Source: Alicycliphilus sp. UBA6560 | GTDB lineage: Bacteria > Pseudomonadota > Gammaproteobacteria > Burkholderiales > Burkholderiaceae_C | Direction: 5' to 3' | Length of the DNA: 64,000 nucleotides | NCBI GenBank assembly: GCA_002434305.1 | Contig: DJJU01000012.1 | Coordinates: forward strand, 234,420 to 298,419 | Shown here: in pieces, positions 16,686 through 25,049 of the stretch | How positions within the stretch are numbered: the stretch's first letter is position 1 | Layout of the letters: the number at the start of each line of letters is the position of its first letter | The notes under the pieces: model-generated | Told to the model about the DNA's origin: nothing | Databases searched by the model: none | The model's input: the letters and a program-made list of their open reading frames with translations, nothing else | Position numbers and translations under genes: made by a program

Positions 16686-17036
16686 ATGCAATACCACGGA
16701 AGCTGCCACTGCGGCCAGATCGCCTTCGACGTGGAAGGAGACGCCATCACCCAGGCCATGGCCTGCAACTGCTCCATATGCTCGCGCAAGGGCTCGCTGC
16801 TGTGGTTTGTGCCGCGCGAGCGGCTCGCGCTGCGCACCGACGCCGCCCGGATGGCCACCTACACCTTCCACAAGCACGTGATCCAGCATCACTTTTGCCC
16901 CACCTGCGGCATCCACCCCTTCGGCGAGGGCACGGGGCCGGACGGCCGCACCATGGCGGCCGTCAACGTGCGCTGCCTGGACGGAGTGGACCTGGACACG
17001 CTGCACATCGAGCACTACGACGGCCGCGCGGCCTGA
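16686..17036 (+). CDS. GFA family (CENP-V/Gfa-like) zinc protein
   Basis: 116 residues of the GFA fold, named after glutathione-dependent formaldehyde-activating enzyme. Zinc-binding Cys motifs: GSCHCGQIAFD, CNCSICSRKG and HHFCPTCGIHPFGEG. Family members bind two zinc ions, and some condense glutathione with formaldehyde, but the enzymatic role of most is unproven. SD-like AGGAG lies 7 nt before the ATG (TTCAGGAGATGCC ATG). Co-directional with the DUF488 gene 17 nt downstream. Confidence 0.9.
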   Translation: MQYHGSCHCGQIAFDVEGDAITQAMACNCSICSRKGSLLWFVPRERLALRTDAARMATYTFHKHVIQHHFCPTCGIHPFGEGTGPDGRTMAAVNVRCLDGVDLDTLHIEHYDGRAA

Positions 17037-17053
17037 AGCCGGGAGGCCGCGCC

Positions 17054-17446
17054 ATGCCTGTCCGCATCGTCCGCCTGGGCAGCCCGCGCGCGCCCAACGA
17101 GGGAACGCGCATCGGCACCGTGCGCCGTCCGCCGCGCGGCGTACCCCGCGACCAGTTCGCTGCGCAGGACTGGTATTACGCCTGGCTGCCCAACCTGGCA
17201 CCCAGCGCCGAGGCCGTGAAGCAGGCGCTGGCGGCGCACAGTGACGCCGAATGGGGCGAGTTCGCCCGCCGCTACCGCCGCGAGATGGCAGAGCCTGACC
17301 GGCGCCATCTGCTCGACACGCTGGCCCAGCTGTCCAGGCAGGCCAACTTCTCCGTCGGCTGCTACTGCGAAAACGAGGCGCGCTGCCACCGCTCGCTGCT
17401 GCGCGAGTTGCTGGCGCAGGCCGGCGCGGACATCCGCGAAGACTGA
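17054..17446 (+). CDS. DUF488 family protein
   Basis: 130 residues. The C-terminal FSVGCYCENEARCHRSLLRE motif (C-x-C....CHR) is diagnostic of DUF488, as is the N-terminal RIVRLGSPRA and the central YYAWLPNLAPS. Members of this family are small cytosolic proteins of unknown function. ATG at 17054 chosen because the family homology begins there; upstream in-frame sequence overlaps the GFA gene in another frame. It lies between the GFA gene (17 nt) and the glycosylase-like gene (11 nt), suggesting a three-gene unit. Confidence 0.85.
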   Translation: MPVRIVRLGSPRAPNEGTRIGTVRRPPRGVPRDQFAAQDWYYAWLPNLAPSAEAVKQALAAHSDAEWGEFARRYRREMAEPDRRHLLDTLAQLSRQANFSVGCYCENEARCHRSLLRELLAQAGADIRED

Positions 17447-17457
17447 ACAAGAGCCCC

Positions 17458-18099
17458 ATGGCGCCCAGAACCCTGCCCGCTGCTCCACAACCTCTTTTGC
17501 CCCTGGGCGATCTGCTGCAGCGCGTGCGCCAGTGCACGCTGTGCGCGCCCGTCCTGCCGCTGGGCCCGCGACCGGTGCTGCAGGCGGGCACGGGCGCACG
17601 CATCCTCATCGCCAGCCAGGCGCCCGGGCGCAAGGTGCATGCCTCGGGTGTGCCGTTTGACGACGCCAGCGGCGAGCGCCTGCGCGACTGGCTGCAGCTG
17701 CCGCGCGAGGTGTTCTACGACCCGGAGCGCGTGGCCATCGTGCCCATGGGCTTTTGCTACCCGGGCAAGGGCGCCTCGGGGGACGCCCCACCGCGCCCCG
17801 AGTGCGCGCCCACCTGGCGCGCGCCGCTGCTGGCGCTGCTGCCGCACATCACGCTGACGGTGGCCGTGGGCCAGTACGCCATCGGCTGGCACCTGCCGGC
17901 CAGCCGCGGCCGGCCACTGGCCGAAACGGTGCGCGCCAGCGGCGCGCCCGGCAGCCCGGTGATCGCCCTGCCCCACCCCAGCCCGCGCAACAATGGCTGG
18001 CTCAAGCACAACCCGTGGTTCGAGGCCGAATGGCTGCCCGGCGTGCGTCAGCGGGTGGCCGCGGCGCTGGCGCAGGATACAAGCGAAATCGACCTCTAG
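17458..18099 (+). CDS. Uracil-DNA glycosylase superfamily protein
   Basis: 213 residues. The region ASQAPGRKVHASGVPFDD and the following SGERLRDWL parallel motif 1 of family 4-like uracil-DNA glycosylases (GEAPG...G.PF.G..G..L), and LPHPSPRNNGWLKHN parallels the HPSP motif 2. The four iron-sulfur Cys of family 4 are not all present (CTLC only at the N-terminus), so this is the small UDG-like family whose activity is not settled. The last codons and stop (SEIDL-stop) fall inside a dispersed repeat. Confidence 0.82.
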   Translation: MAPRTLPAAPQPLLPLGDLLQRVRQCTLCAPVLPLGPRPVLQAGTGARILIASQAPGRKVHASGVPFDDASGERLRDWLQLPREVFYDPERVAIVPMGFCYPGKGASGDAPPRPECAPTWRAPLLALLPHITLTVAVGQYAIGWHLPASRGRPLAETVRASGAPGSPVIALPHPSPRNNGWLKHNPWFEAEWLPGVRQRVAAALAQDTSEIDL

Positions 18100-18142
18100 T
18101 ACCCGCCAGTCAAGCGCTGGCAGCTATCAAAACAGGAGTTTT
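18086..18142 (-). repeat. Dispersed repeat, copy 5, ending the glycosylase-like gene
   Basis: AAATCGACCTCTAGTACCCG followed by CAAGCGCTGGCAGCTATC. It starts within the last codons of the preceding gene, supplies its TAG stop, and ends next to the lolA stop codon. Confidence 0.75.
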
Positions 18143-18773
18143 ACTGCTGCAACACGTCCGCCCCCGCGGGCGGCTTGAAGGTGAAGGTGCCCGCGGGTAG
18201 CACGGGGTTGAGCTTCATGCCGCTGAAGCGGATCAGCGAGCGCTGGCCAAAGCTGTCCAGGATGTCCAGCGCCGCCAGGGTCTCGCCATCGAAGCCCACG
18301 CGCACGCTTTTCAGCTGGCCATCGCGCGCCTTCGGCGTGGCCAGCACCCACTGCAGACCGTCCTGGTCGGGGGCGGATTCCAGCGTGAAGTCGGCGCGCA
18401 GCGCCGCCAGATCGGGTGCAGAGGCCAGCAGCGCGGCGGGCGTAGAGCCCAGCGCCTTGTCCTGCGCACGCTGGGTGACCTGGTTCAGGTCAGCGTCGTA
18501 GAGCCATAGCGTCTTGCCGTCGGCGACGATGGTCTGCTCGAACGGCTTTTGGTAGACGAAACGGAAGTGCCCCGGCCGCTGGAAGTCAAAAGTGCCGCTG
18601 CTGGTCTTGCTGCGCGCGGGCTGGCCTTCCTTCGGGGGTGCGGTCACCGTCTGCGTGAACTGCGCGCTGCCGCTCTGGGCAGACTTCATGAAGTTTTCGA
18701 GGCTGGAAAGGCCGTCAGCCCAGGCCCACTGGGCGCTGGCAGCTATCAAAACAGTAGTGAACAGTTTTTTCAT
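18141..18773 (-). CDS. lolA: Outer-membrane lipoprotein carrier protein LolA
   Basis: 210 residues; periplasmic chaperone that carries lipoproteins from LolCDE to LolB. Signal peptide MKKLFTTVLIAASAQWAWA with cleavage before DGLSSL. Family features: SAQFTQTVTAPPKEGQ, SSGTFDFQRPGHFRFVYQKP, EQTIVADGKTLWLYDADLNQ. Divergence: residues 7-20 of the signal peptide are encoded by DNA matching the dispersed repeat. It lies downstream of ftsK in the same orientation, as in many betaproteobacteria, but separated by 162 nt holding a family-2 repeat. Confidence 0.93.
   Translation of the reverse strand: MKKLFTTVLIAASAQWAWADGLSSLENFMKSAQSGSAQFTQTVTAPPKEGQPARSKTSSGTFDFQRPGHFRFVYQKPFEQTIVADGKTLWLYDADLNQVTQRAQDKALGSTPAALLASAPDLAALRADFTLESAPDQDGLQWVLATPKARDGQLKSVRVGFDGETLAALDILDSFGQRSLIRFSGMKLNPVLPAGTFTFKPPAGADVLQQ
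18716..18755 (-). repeat. Possible dispersed repeat remnant in the lolA signal peptide
   Basis: GGGCGCTGGCAGCTATCAAA followed by ACAGTAGT matches one half of the repeat consensus and encodes part of the hydrophobic core of the LolA signal peptide. The match is short and could be coincidence. Confidence 0.4.
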
Positions 18774-18868
18774 AGGGATTTCTCAAAAGCGCTGATCCGG
18801 GCGCTACCGATCCAAACAGACCGCCCGCAGCCAGCGGACACCGCGCAAGGGCCGCCCCGCAGCGCTGG

Positions 18869-18932
18869 TGTCGTCCCCCTTCCCGGCGTCAGCCGAGAGA
18901 AGGGGGAAGCCGCGCAGCGGCTCAGGGGGCTG
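18869..18932. repeat. Palindromic 3'-end repeat, family 2, copy 2
   Basis: GTCGTCCCCCTTCCC and GAGAAGGGGGAAGCCGCGCA with GCGGCTCAGGGGGCTG, nearly identical to 8901-8968. It lies 3 nt past the ftsK stop codon, the same relation copy 1 has to pit. Confidence 0.8.
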
Positions 18933-18935
18933 CCC

Positions 18936-21302
18936 TTACTCCCGAGCGGGCACCAGCACTTCGCGCTGGCCGTTGGACGTGAGAGCGCTGACCAGGCCGG
19001 CGTTCTCCATGTCCTCCAGCAGCCGCGCCGAGCGGTTGTAGCCAATGCGCAGCTTGCGCTGGACGTAGGAGATGCTGGCCTTGCGGTCTTTCAGCACCAC
19101 CTCCACGGCCTGGTCGTACATGGGGTCCTTCTCGCCCCCGCTGCCGCCTTCGCCGTCGCCCAGCCCGAAGCCGCTGTCGTCACCGTCGACGGTACCGCCT
19201 TCCAGCACCCCGTCGATGTAGTCCGGCTCCCCCTGGCTCTTGAGGTAGTTGACGACGCGGTGCACTTCCTCGTCCGACACGAAGGCGCCGTGCACGCGCA
19301 CCGGCAGGCCGGTGCCGCTGGCCATGTAGAGCATGTCGCCCATGCCCAGCAGGGCCTCGGCGCCCATCTGGTCCAGGATGGTGCGGCTGTCGATCTTGCT
19401 GGAGACCTGGAAGGCGATGCGCGTGGGAATGTTGGCCTTGATCAGGCCGGTGATCACGTCCACGCTGGGCCGCTGCGTTGCCAGGATCAGGTGGATGCCG
19501 GCGGCACGCGCCTTCTGCGCCAGGCGGGCGATCAGCTCCTCGATCTTCTTGCCCACCACCATCATCAGGTCGGCCAGCTCGTCGATGACGACCACGATGT
19601 GCGGCAGGCGCTCCAGCGGCTCGGGCTCCTCGGGCGTGAGGCTGAAGGGGTTGTAGATGAACTCCTCGCGCGCCTTGGCCTCGTCGATCTTGGCGTTGTA
19701 GCCCGCCAGATTGCGCACGCCCAGCTTGCTCATCAATTTATAGCGCCGCTCCATCTCGGCCACGCACCAGTTCAGGCCGTGCGCGGCCTGCTTCATGTCG
19801 GTGACCACGGGCGCCAGCAGGTGCGGAATGCCCTCGTAGACCGACATTTCCAGCATCTTGGGGTCTATCATGAGCAGGCGCACGTCGCGCGCCTCGGCCT
19901 TGTACAGCAGGCTCAGGATCATGGCGTTGATGCCCACCGACTTGCCCGAGCCGGTGGTGCCGGCCACCAGGCAGTGCGGCATCTTGGCCAGGTCGGCCAC
20001 CACCGGGGCGCCCACGATGTCCTTGCCGAGGCCTACGGTCAGCATGCTGCGCGCATCGTGGTAGACCTGCGAGCCCAGGATCTCCGACAGGCGGATGGTC
20101 TGGCGCCGGGCGTTGGGCAGCTCCAGCGCCATGGTGGTCTTGCCAGGAATGGTCTCGACCACGCGGATGGACACCAGCGACAGCGAGCGCGCCAGGTCCT
20201 TGGCCAGATTGACGATTTGCGAGCCTTTCACGCCCGTGGCCGGCTCGATCTCGTAGCGCGTGATGACCGGGCCGGGCGCGGCGGCGACCACCGTCACCTC
20301 CACGCCGAAGTCGCCCAGCTTCTTCTCGATCAGGCGGCTGGTCATCTCCAGCGTGTCGGCGGACACGCTCTCCTGGCGCGTCTGGGCGGTGTCCAGCAGG
20401 TCCACCTGCGGCAGGGCGCTGTCGGAGATCTCGGTGAACAGGGGCTTTTGCCGCTCCTTGACCACCCGGGTGCTGGGCACCGGGTCGGCCAGCTGCGGCT
20501 CGATGATGGTGACAGGGGCGTGTACCCGCGCGGCGGAGGCCGCGGGCGCATCGTCCGCATGCGGCTCCTCGCGCACCGCCGGGCCCTGGCGCTCGCGCGC
20601 CGCGCGCCGGCCCACGGCCGCGTCGCGCACGCGCTCGCGCCGCGCCCGGCCGGCCTGCACCAGGGCATCGATGCGCGCGCCCAGGCGCTCGGCCAGCTGG
20701 CCCCAGGAGAAATGGAACACCAGGCCCGCACCCAGCACCACCAGCACCACGCCGGCCAGGCCCGAGCCAGTGAAGCCCAGCCACTTCACCGCCAGCGGCC
20801 CCATCAGGTAGCCCAGCACACCGCCGGCGTGGCCGGGCAGCAAGTCTTCGAAGCGGTACAGGCGCGACCACTCCAGCGCGCAGCTGGCGCCCAGGAGCAG
20901 CGCCAGCCCCAGCCAGTACAGGGCGCGGCGCAGCCAGGGGTGGGACGGCGTGGCGCCACCGGCGTGCTGGCCGCCGCGCATCCAGTGCGCCAGCGAGGCC
21001 AGCCAGGCGTGGACCGCCGCGGCCACCGCCCACCAGACGGAAAAGCCGAGCGCGAAATAGCTGGCGTCCGCCGCCCAGGCGCCCAGGCGGCCGACCCAGT
21101 TGGCCACCGCGCCGTGCTCCGGCGCGCCCGTCGTGGACCAGGCCACGTCCTGCGGCGAAAAGCTGGCCAGCGCCAGCAGCCAGAACACCAGCGCCAGCAG
21201 CCCCGCGATCAGGCTGAGCTCGTGGCCGAAGCGGGCCACGCCGCCGCGCCCCGCGCCCTTGGCCTGCGACGTTGCGTTCAGGGTATTGAGGGAATAAGTC
21301 AT
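18936..21302 (-). CDS. ftsK: DNA translocase FtsK
   Basis: 788-residue septal DNA pump. Four N-terminal membrane helices (about residues 25-175), a short linker, the alpha domain (DFGVEVTVVAAAPGPVITRY), the RecA-like motor with Walker A AGTTGSGKSVGINAM and Walker B HIVVVIDELADLMM, and the C-terminal gamma winged helix (DPMYDQAVEVVLKDRKASIS and YNRSARLLEDMENAGLVS) that reads KOPS sites and activates XerCD. The linker is much shorter than in E. coli. ATG at 21302 chosen over an upstream TTG. Divergent from trxB. Confidence 0.96.
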   Translation of the reverse strand: MTYSLNTLNATSQAKGAGRGGVARFGHELSLIAGLLALVFWLLALASFSPQDVAWSTTGAPEHGAVANWVGRLGAWAADASYFALGFSVWWAVAAAVHAWLASLAHWMRGGQHAGGATPSHPWLRRALYWLGLALLLGASCALEWSRLYRFEDLLPGHAGGVLGYLMGPLAVKWLGFTGSGLAGVVLVVLGAGLVFHFSWGQLAERLGARIDALVQAGRARRERVRDAAVGRRAARERQGPAVREEPHADDAPAASAARVHAPVTIIEPQLADPVPSTRVVKERQKPLFTEISDSALPQVDLLDTAQTRQESVSADTLEMTSRLIEKKLGDFGVEVTVVAAAPGPVITRYEIEPATGVKGSQIVNLAKDLARSLSLVSIRVVETIPGKTTMALELPNARRQTIRLSEILGSQVYHDARSMLTVGLGKDIVGAPVVADLAKMPHCLVAGTTGSGKSVGINAMILSLLYKAEARDVRLLMIDPKMLEMSVYEGIPHLLAPVVTDMKQAAHGLNWCVAEMERRYKLMSKLGVRNLAGYNAKIDEAKAREEFIYNPFSLTPEEPEPLERLPHIVVVIDELADLMMVVGKKIEELIARLAQKARAAGIHLILATQRPSVDVITGLIKANIPTRIAFQVSSKIDSRTILDQMGAEALLGMGDMLYMASGTGLPVRVHGAFVSDEEVHRVVNYLKSQGEPDYIDGVLEGGTVDGDDSGFGLGDGEGGSGGEKDPMYDQAVEVVLKDRKASISYVQRKLRIGYNRSARLLEDMENAGLVSALTSNGQREVLVPARE

Positions 21303-21340
21303 AGAGCGAAAAGCCAAGCGCGGAAGCTTACCCCATGCCT

Positions 21341-21369
21341 TTGGCGGGGCGATGGCCGCTCCCTACAAT
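21341..21369 (+). promoter_or_regulatory. Candidate sigma-70 promoter of trxB
   Basis: TTGGCG (21341-21346), 17-nt spacer, TACAAT (21364-21369), 54 nt before the trxB ATG and in the short gap after the divergent ftsK start. Confidence 0.6.
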
Positions 21370-21422
21370 GGCCCGGCCGGGCGCCGCAGCGCCCTTCTCC
21401 AACCGCTTTGTCGACGACCATC

Positions 21423-22376
21423 ATGTCCAATACGCAACACGCCAAAGTCCTGATCCTGGGCTCGGGCCCCGCCGGCTACACCGCCGCCGTCTATGCGGCG
21501 CGTGCCAACCTCAACCCGGTGCTGATCACCGGCATGGCCCAGGGTGGCCAGCTCATGACCACCACCGAGGTGGACAACTGGCCGGCCGACGCCAACGGCG
21601 TGCAGGGCCCGGACCTGATGCAGCGCTTCCTGGAGCACGCCGAGCGCTTCAAGACGCAGGTGATCTTCGACCACATCAGCGCCGTGGACCTGTCCAAGCG
21701 CCCCTTCACCCTCACCGGCGACAGCGGCACCTACACCTGTGACACCCTGATCATCGCCACCGGCGCCTCGGCCAAGTACCTGGGCCTGCCCTCCGAAGCG
21801 GCCTTCATGGGCCGCGGCGTGTCGGCCTGCGCCACCTGCGACGGCTTCTTCTACCGCGAGCAGGACGTGTGCGTGGTCGGCGGGGGCAACACCGCCGTGG
21901 AGGAAGCCCTGTACCTGTCCAACATCGCCCGCAAGGTCACCCTGGTGCATCGGCGCGACAAGTTCAAGGCCGAGCCCATTCTCGTGGACAAGCTGATGGA
22001 GAAGGTCAAGGAGGGCAAGATCGAGCTCAAGACCCACTTCACGCTGGACGAAGTGCTGGGCGACGACAGCGGCGTGACCGGCATCCGCATCAAGAGCACC
22101 CGGGACGAGCACACCGAGGACATCGCCCTGCAGGGCGCCTTCATCGCCATCGGCCACCACCCCAACACCGACATCTTCCAGGGCCAGCTGGACATGGAGA
22201 ACGGCTACATCACCACCCAGGGCGGCTTGAAGGGCTTCGCCACCCAGACCAGCGTGCCGGGCGTCTTCGCCGCCGGCGACGTGCAGGACCATGTGTACCG
22301 CCAGGCCATCACCAGCGCCGGCACGGGCTGCATGGCGGCGCTGGACGCGCAGCGTTTTTTGGAGCAGCAGGACTGA
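21423..22376 (+). CDS. trxB: Thioredoxin-disulfide reductase
   Basis: 317-residue FAD/NADPH flavoprotein that reduces thioredoxin. FAD site ILGSGPAGYTAAVYAAR, redox pair CATC (Cys136 and Cys139) in VSACATCDGFFY, NADPH site VVGGGNTAVEEALYLS and HRRDKFKAE, C-terminal FAD contact GVFAAGDVQDHVYRQAI. ATG at 21423 gives the usual N-terminus; the frame is open over 2.8 kb upstream only because it lies antisense to ftsK. No downstream partner: the cobalamin riboswitch begins about 80 nt further on. Confidence 0.97.
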   Translation: MSNTQHAKVLILGSGPAGYTAAVYAARANLNPVLITGMAQGGQLMTTTEVDNWPADANGVQGPDLMQRFLEHAERFKTQVIFDHISAVDLSKRPFTLTGDSGTYTCDTLIIATGASAKYLGLPSEAAFMGRGVSACATCDGFFYREQDVCVVGGGNTAVEEALYLSNIARKVTLVHRRDKFKAEPILVDKLMEKVKEGKIELKTHFTLDEVLGDDSGVTGIRIKSTRDEHTEDIALQGAFIAIGHHPNTDIFQGQLDMENGYITTQGGLKGFATQTSVPGVFAAGDVQDHVYRQAITSAGTGCMAALDAQRFLEQQD

Positions 22377-22459
22377 AGCTGCGCGCGAAGCAGGTCCACA
22401 GGCCTGTGCCACAATCGCGCCCGCCGCCCGCCAGGCTCTGCCTGACAGGCGGCTTTTCA

Positions 22460-22694
22460 CCAGGTGCTTCGCCCGCTCCACGCGGGCAACGAAGTTCAAC
22501 GGGAAGCAGGTGCGCGTCGTCTTGTGAACAAGACCCGCAATTCCTGCGCTGCCCCCGCAACGGTCAGCGGAAACCAAGTCTTGCCCGCCAGCATGCCCCG
22601 CATGCCGGCTGCCACTGCGCCACATGGCGCGGGAAGGCGCAAGGCCTGGTGCGCCATGCGCACCATCCGTGAGCCCGGATACCGGCCTGCGTGA
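22460..22694 (+). promoter_or_regulatory. Cobalamin riboswitch
   Basis: All hallmarks are present in order: GGTGCTTCGCCC stem start (about 22463), GGGAAGCAGGTG (22501-22512), CCCCCGCAACGGTCAGCGG (22553-22571), GCCACTG (22611-22617) and the 3' B12 box GAGCCCGGATACCGGCCTG (22671-22689). It lies in the 470-nt leader of the TonB-receptor gene, so adenosylcobalamin (or another cobalamin) should shut off expression of the downstream uptake/cobalt-insertion unit. Confidence 0.93.
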
Positions 22695-22724
22695 ACATGT
22701 AGCGGCGGCTGCGGGCGAGCGGCG

Positions 22725-22759
22725 GGCCGGACAAGCACGGCCCTTGCACCGGCCTTTTT
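22725..22759 (+). terminator. Candidate expression-platform terminator of the riboswitch
   Basis: GGCCGG (22725-22730) can pair with CCGGCC (22749-22754), directly followed by TTTTT. It lies 30 nt past the B12 box and about 85 nt before the start codon. The overlapping GGGCCG/CGGCCC arms give an alternative pairing, as expected of a switch. The long loop makes this less certain than the aptamer. Confidence 0.55.
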
Positions 22760-22845
22760 GCTTGGCCGTTCTCATCTCATTCCAGCTGCCATCAGCAACG
22801 TAGCGCGTCCCGCGGGAGAGCAGGCGCGCCACTGGAGGAATGACC

Positions 22846-25032
22846 ATGAGCCTAGGCGGCTTGGTACGCGCGCAGCTGTGCGCTCTCGCACACCACCGCG
22901 CGATCGCGCTGACAGGCCCCGGCGTGCTGCTGGTCGCCGCCAATGCGGCAGCGCAAACCGCGGCGCCGCCGGCCGATACAGCGGCGCAGAGGGCGCTGCC
23001 GGCGGTCACGGTCAGCAGCGAGGCCGTCGCCCACGACGCCAGCCTGAACCAGTTGCAGCCGCAAGAAACCGGTTCGCGCCTGGGCCTGACGGCGCGCGAA
23101 ACGCCGGCCAGCGTGAGCGTGATGTCGCGCGAACAGATCCTCTCGCGCAACATCATGCGTACCCAGGACGCCGTGGTCAGCCTGACCGGCATCGCCGAAA
23201 TGCCGGCGCCTGGCAACGGCTTCAGCAGCCTCAGCGCGCGCGGATTCGTGGGCCACAACTCGGTTGCGCAACTGCTGGACGGCACGCGCCTGACGGTCGC
23301 CGCCGGAACCGTCACCTACCCGTTCTCGACTTGGCCGATCGAATCGATCCAGGTCTTGCGCGGGCCGGCTTCGGTGCTGTACGGCGACGGAGCGATCGGC
23401 GCGGTTGTCAACTACGTCACCAAGCAGCCGTTGTTCGATCGCAGCGAGCGCGAGGCCTATGTGAGCCTGGGCCAGCACCGGACGATCTCAGGCGGCGTCG
23501 GGCTGCGCGGGCCGATCAGCGACGCCCTGGCGTACTCCGCCTATGTCGACGCGGCGCACAGTAGCGGTGTTCGCCGCGACAGCCAATATGACCGCCAGAA
23601 CGCCTCCCTGGCGCTGACCTTCAGGCCCAACGCGCGCTTTGCCGCCACGATGAGCTTCGACGGCGGGCACAACGATGACACCACCTACTTCGGCACGCCC
23701 ACGCGCGATGGTGGCGTGCCGCGTGAATGGCGACGCACCAGCTTCAACGTCAGCGACGCGCGCGTGCGCTACAACGACCAGGCCTGGCGCCTGCGCCTGC
23801 GCCACGACGTAGCCGATGGCGTGCAACTGCGCAACGAGACTTATCACTTGCGCTCGAACCGGGTCTGGCGCAACGCCGAGGACTACACCTTTGTCCCCGC
23901 CAGCGGCCTGGTCGATCGCACCGACTTCCTGCACATCGGCCACGGGGTCAAGCAAACCGGCAACCGCTTCGAAGCCCAGGTGAACGGCGAAGTCGCCGGC
24001 ATGCGGCACAGGCTGGTGGCCGGTCTGGATGCCTATCGCACCGATTTCGATACCCTCAGCAACTCGCCCTACGGCGGCGCCGACCGGGTCGACCCTGGCC
24101 AGGTCGACCCCGGCGTGTTCCTCAGCCCTGTCCCCTACGGGCTGGCCCGCCGCTCCGACCTGACCACGACCGCCTTGTTCGTCGAAAGCCACTGGACGCT
24201 GACGCCCCAGTGGACGGTGTTGGGCGGCCTGCGCGCCGACCGCATCCGCCTGCATACTCAAAACATGCGCACCAGCGCTGCACCGGACGACGTGCGCTAT
24301 TCACCCGTCACCGGCCGGCTCGGCGCCGTATGGAAGGCCAGCGATGCACTCTCGCTGTACGGCCAATTCGCCACCGCGACCGACCCGGTGAGCGGTGCGC
24401 TGGCGCTGCCCGGCGGCACCACCAGCTACGACCTGACGCGCGGGCGCCAAGCGGAAGTCGGCGTCAAGGGCGACGTGCCGGCGCTGCGCGGCGAATGGAG
24501 CGTGGCGCTGTACCGCATCGACAAGCGCAAGCTGCTCACACGCGACGTGGACAACCCTGCTCTCACGCAACAGATCGGCAGTCAAAGCTCCACCGGCCTT
24601 GAGCTTGCTTTCGCCGCTGAGCCCGTGCGCGGCTGGACGGTCGATGCCAACGCCGCACTGGTACGCGCTCGTTACGACCAGTTCGCCGCCGCGTCGGCTG
24701 GCCGCGCCGTGATCTACGACGGCAACGTGCCCACCGGCGTGCCGCAGCGCCTGTTCAACGTCTGGAGCACCTGGCAGTTCCTGCCGCAATGGCAACTCGG
24801 CGCCGGCCTGCAGTACGTCGGCAAGCGCCCCACCAACCCGGCCAACAGCGGCTACCTGCCCGGCTATACGGTCGCCAACGCCTCGCTCACCTACAGGCCG
24901 ACACAGGCGAGCAGCATCAGCCTGGGGGTGCGCAACCTCGGCAACCGGATCTATCCTGTGTCAGGCAGCACCAATCGTTGGCTGCTGGGCGAACCACGCA
25001 CGGCAACCCTGACCGGGCGCATCACGTTCTGA
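22846..25032 (+). CDS. TonB-dependent outer-membrane receptor (siderophore-receptor type), B12-riboswitch controlled
   Basis: 728-residue outer-membrane beta-barrel. Signal peptide followed by a plug domain with GLTARETPASVSVMSREQIL, DAVVSLTGI, SARGFVGHNSVAQLLDG and LRGPASVLYGDGAIGAVVNY, then a 22-strand-type barrel ending in aromatic Phe (LTGRITF). The plug resembles the FhuA/siderophore receptor group rather than BtuB. The riboswitch and the following genes argue for a corrinoid (or cobalt chelate) substrate. Start: GGAGG at 22835-22839 is 6-7 nt from the ATG at 22846 but directly abuts the ATG at 22840, so I use 22846. Confidence 0.9.
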   Translation: MSLGGLVRAQLCALAHHRAIALTGPGVLLVAANAAAQTAAPPADTAAQRALPAVTVSSEAVAHDASLNQLQPQETGSRLGLTARETPASVSVMSREQILSRNIMRTQDAVVSLTGIAEMPAPGNGFSSLSARGFVGHNSVAQLLDGTRLTVAAGTVTYPFSTWPIESIQVLRGPASVLYGDGAIGAVVNYVTKQPLFDRSEREAYVSLGQHRTISGGVGLRGPISDALAYSAYVDAAHSSGVRRDSQYDRQNASLALTFRPNARFAATMSFDGGHNDDTTYFGTPTRDGGVPREWRRTSFNVSDARVRYNDQAWRLRLRHDVADGVQLRNETYHLRSNRVWRNAEDYTFVPASGLVDRTDFLHIGHGVKQTGNRFEAQVNGEVAGMRHRLVAGLDAYRTDFDTLSNSPYGGADRVDPGQVDPGVFLSPVPYGLARRSDLTTTALFVESHWTLTPQWTVLGGLRADRIRLHTQNMRTSAAPDDVRYSPVTGRLGAVWKASDALSLYGQFATATDPVSGALALPGGTTSYDLTRGRQAEVGVKGDVPALRGEWSVALYRIDKRKLLTRDVDNPALTQQIGSQSSTGLELAFAAEPVRGWTVDANAALVRARYDQFAAASAGRAVIYDGNVPTGVPQRLFNVWSTWQFLPQWQLGAGLQYVGKRPTNPANSGYLPGYTVANASLTYRPTQASSISLGVRNLGNRIYPVSGSTNRWLLGEPRTATLTGRITF

Positions 25033-25049
25033 AGCATCACAACGCCAGC

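Noticed and set aside
18549..21422. N-terminal extension of the trxB reading frame over 2.8 kb
   Set aside because: It is antisense to ftsK and has no homology; TrxB starts normally at the ATG at 21423 with a promoter just upstream.
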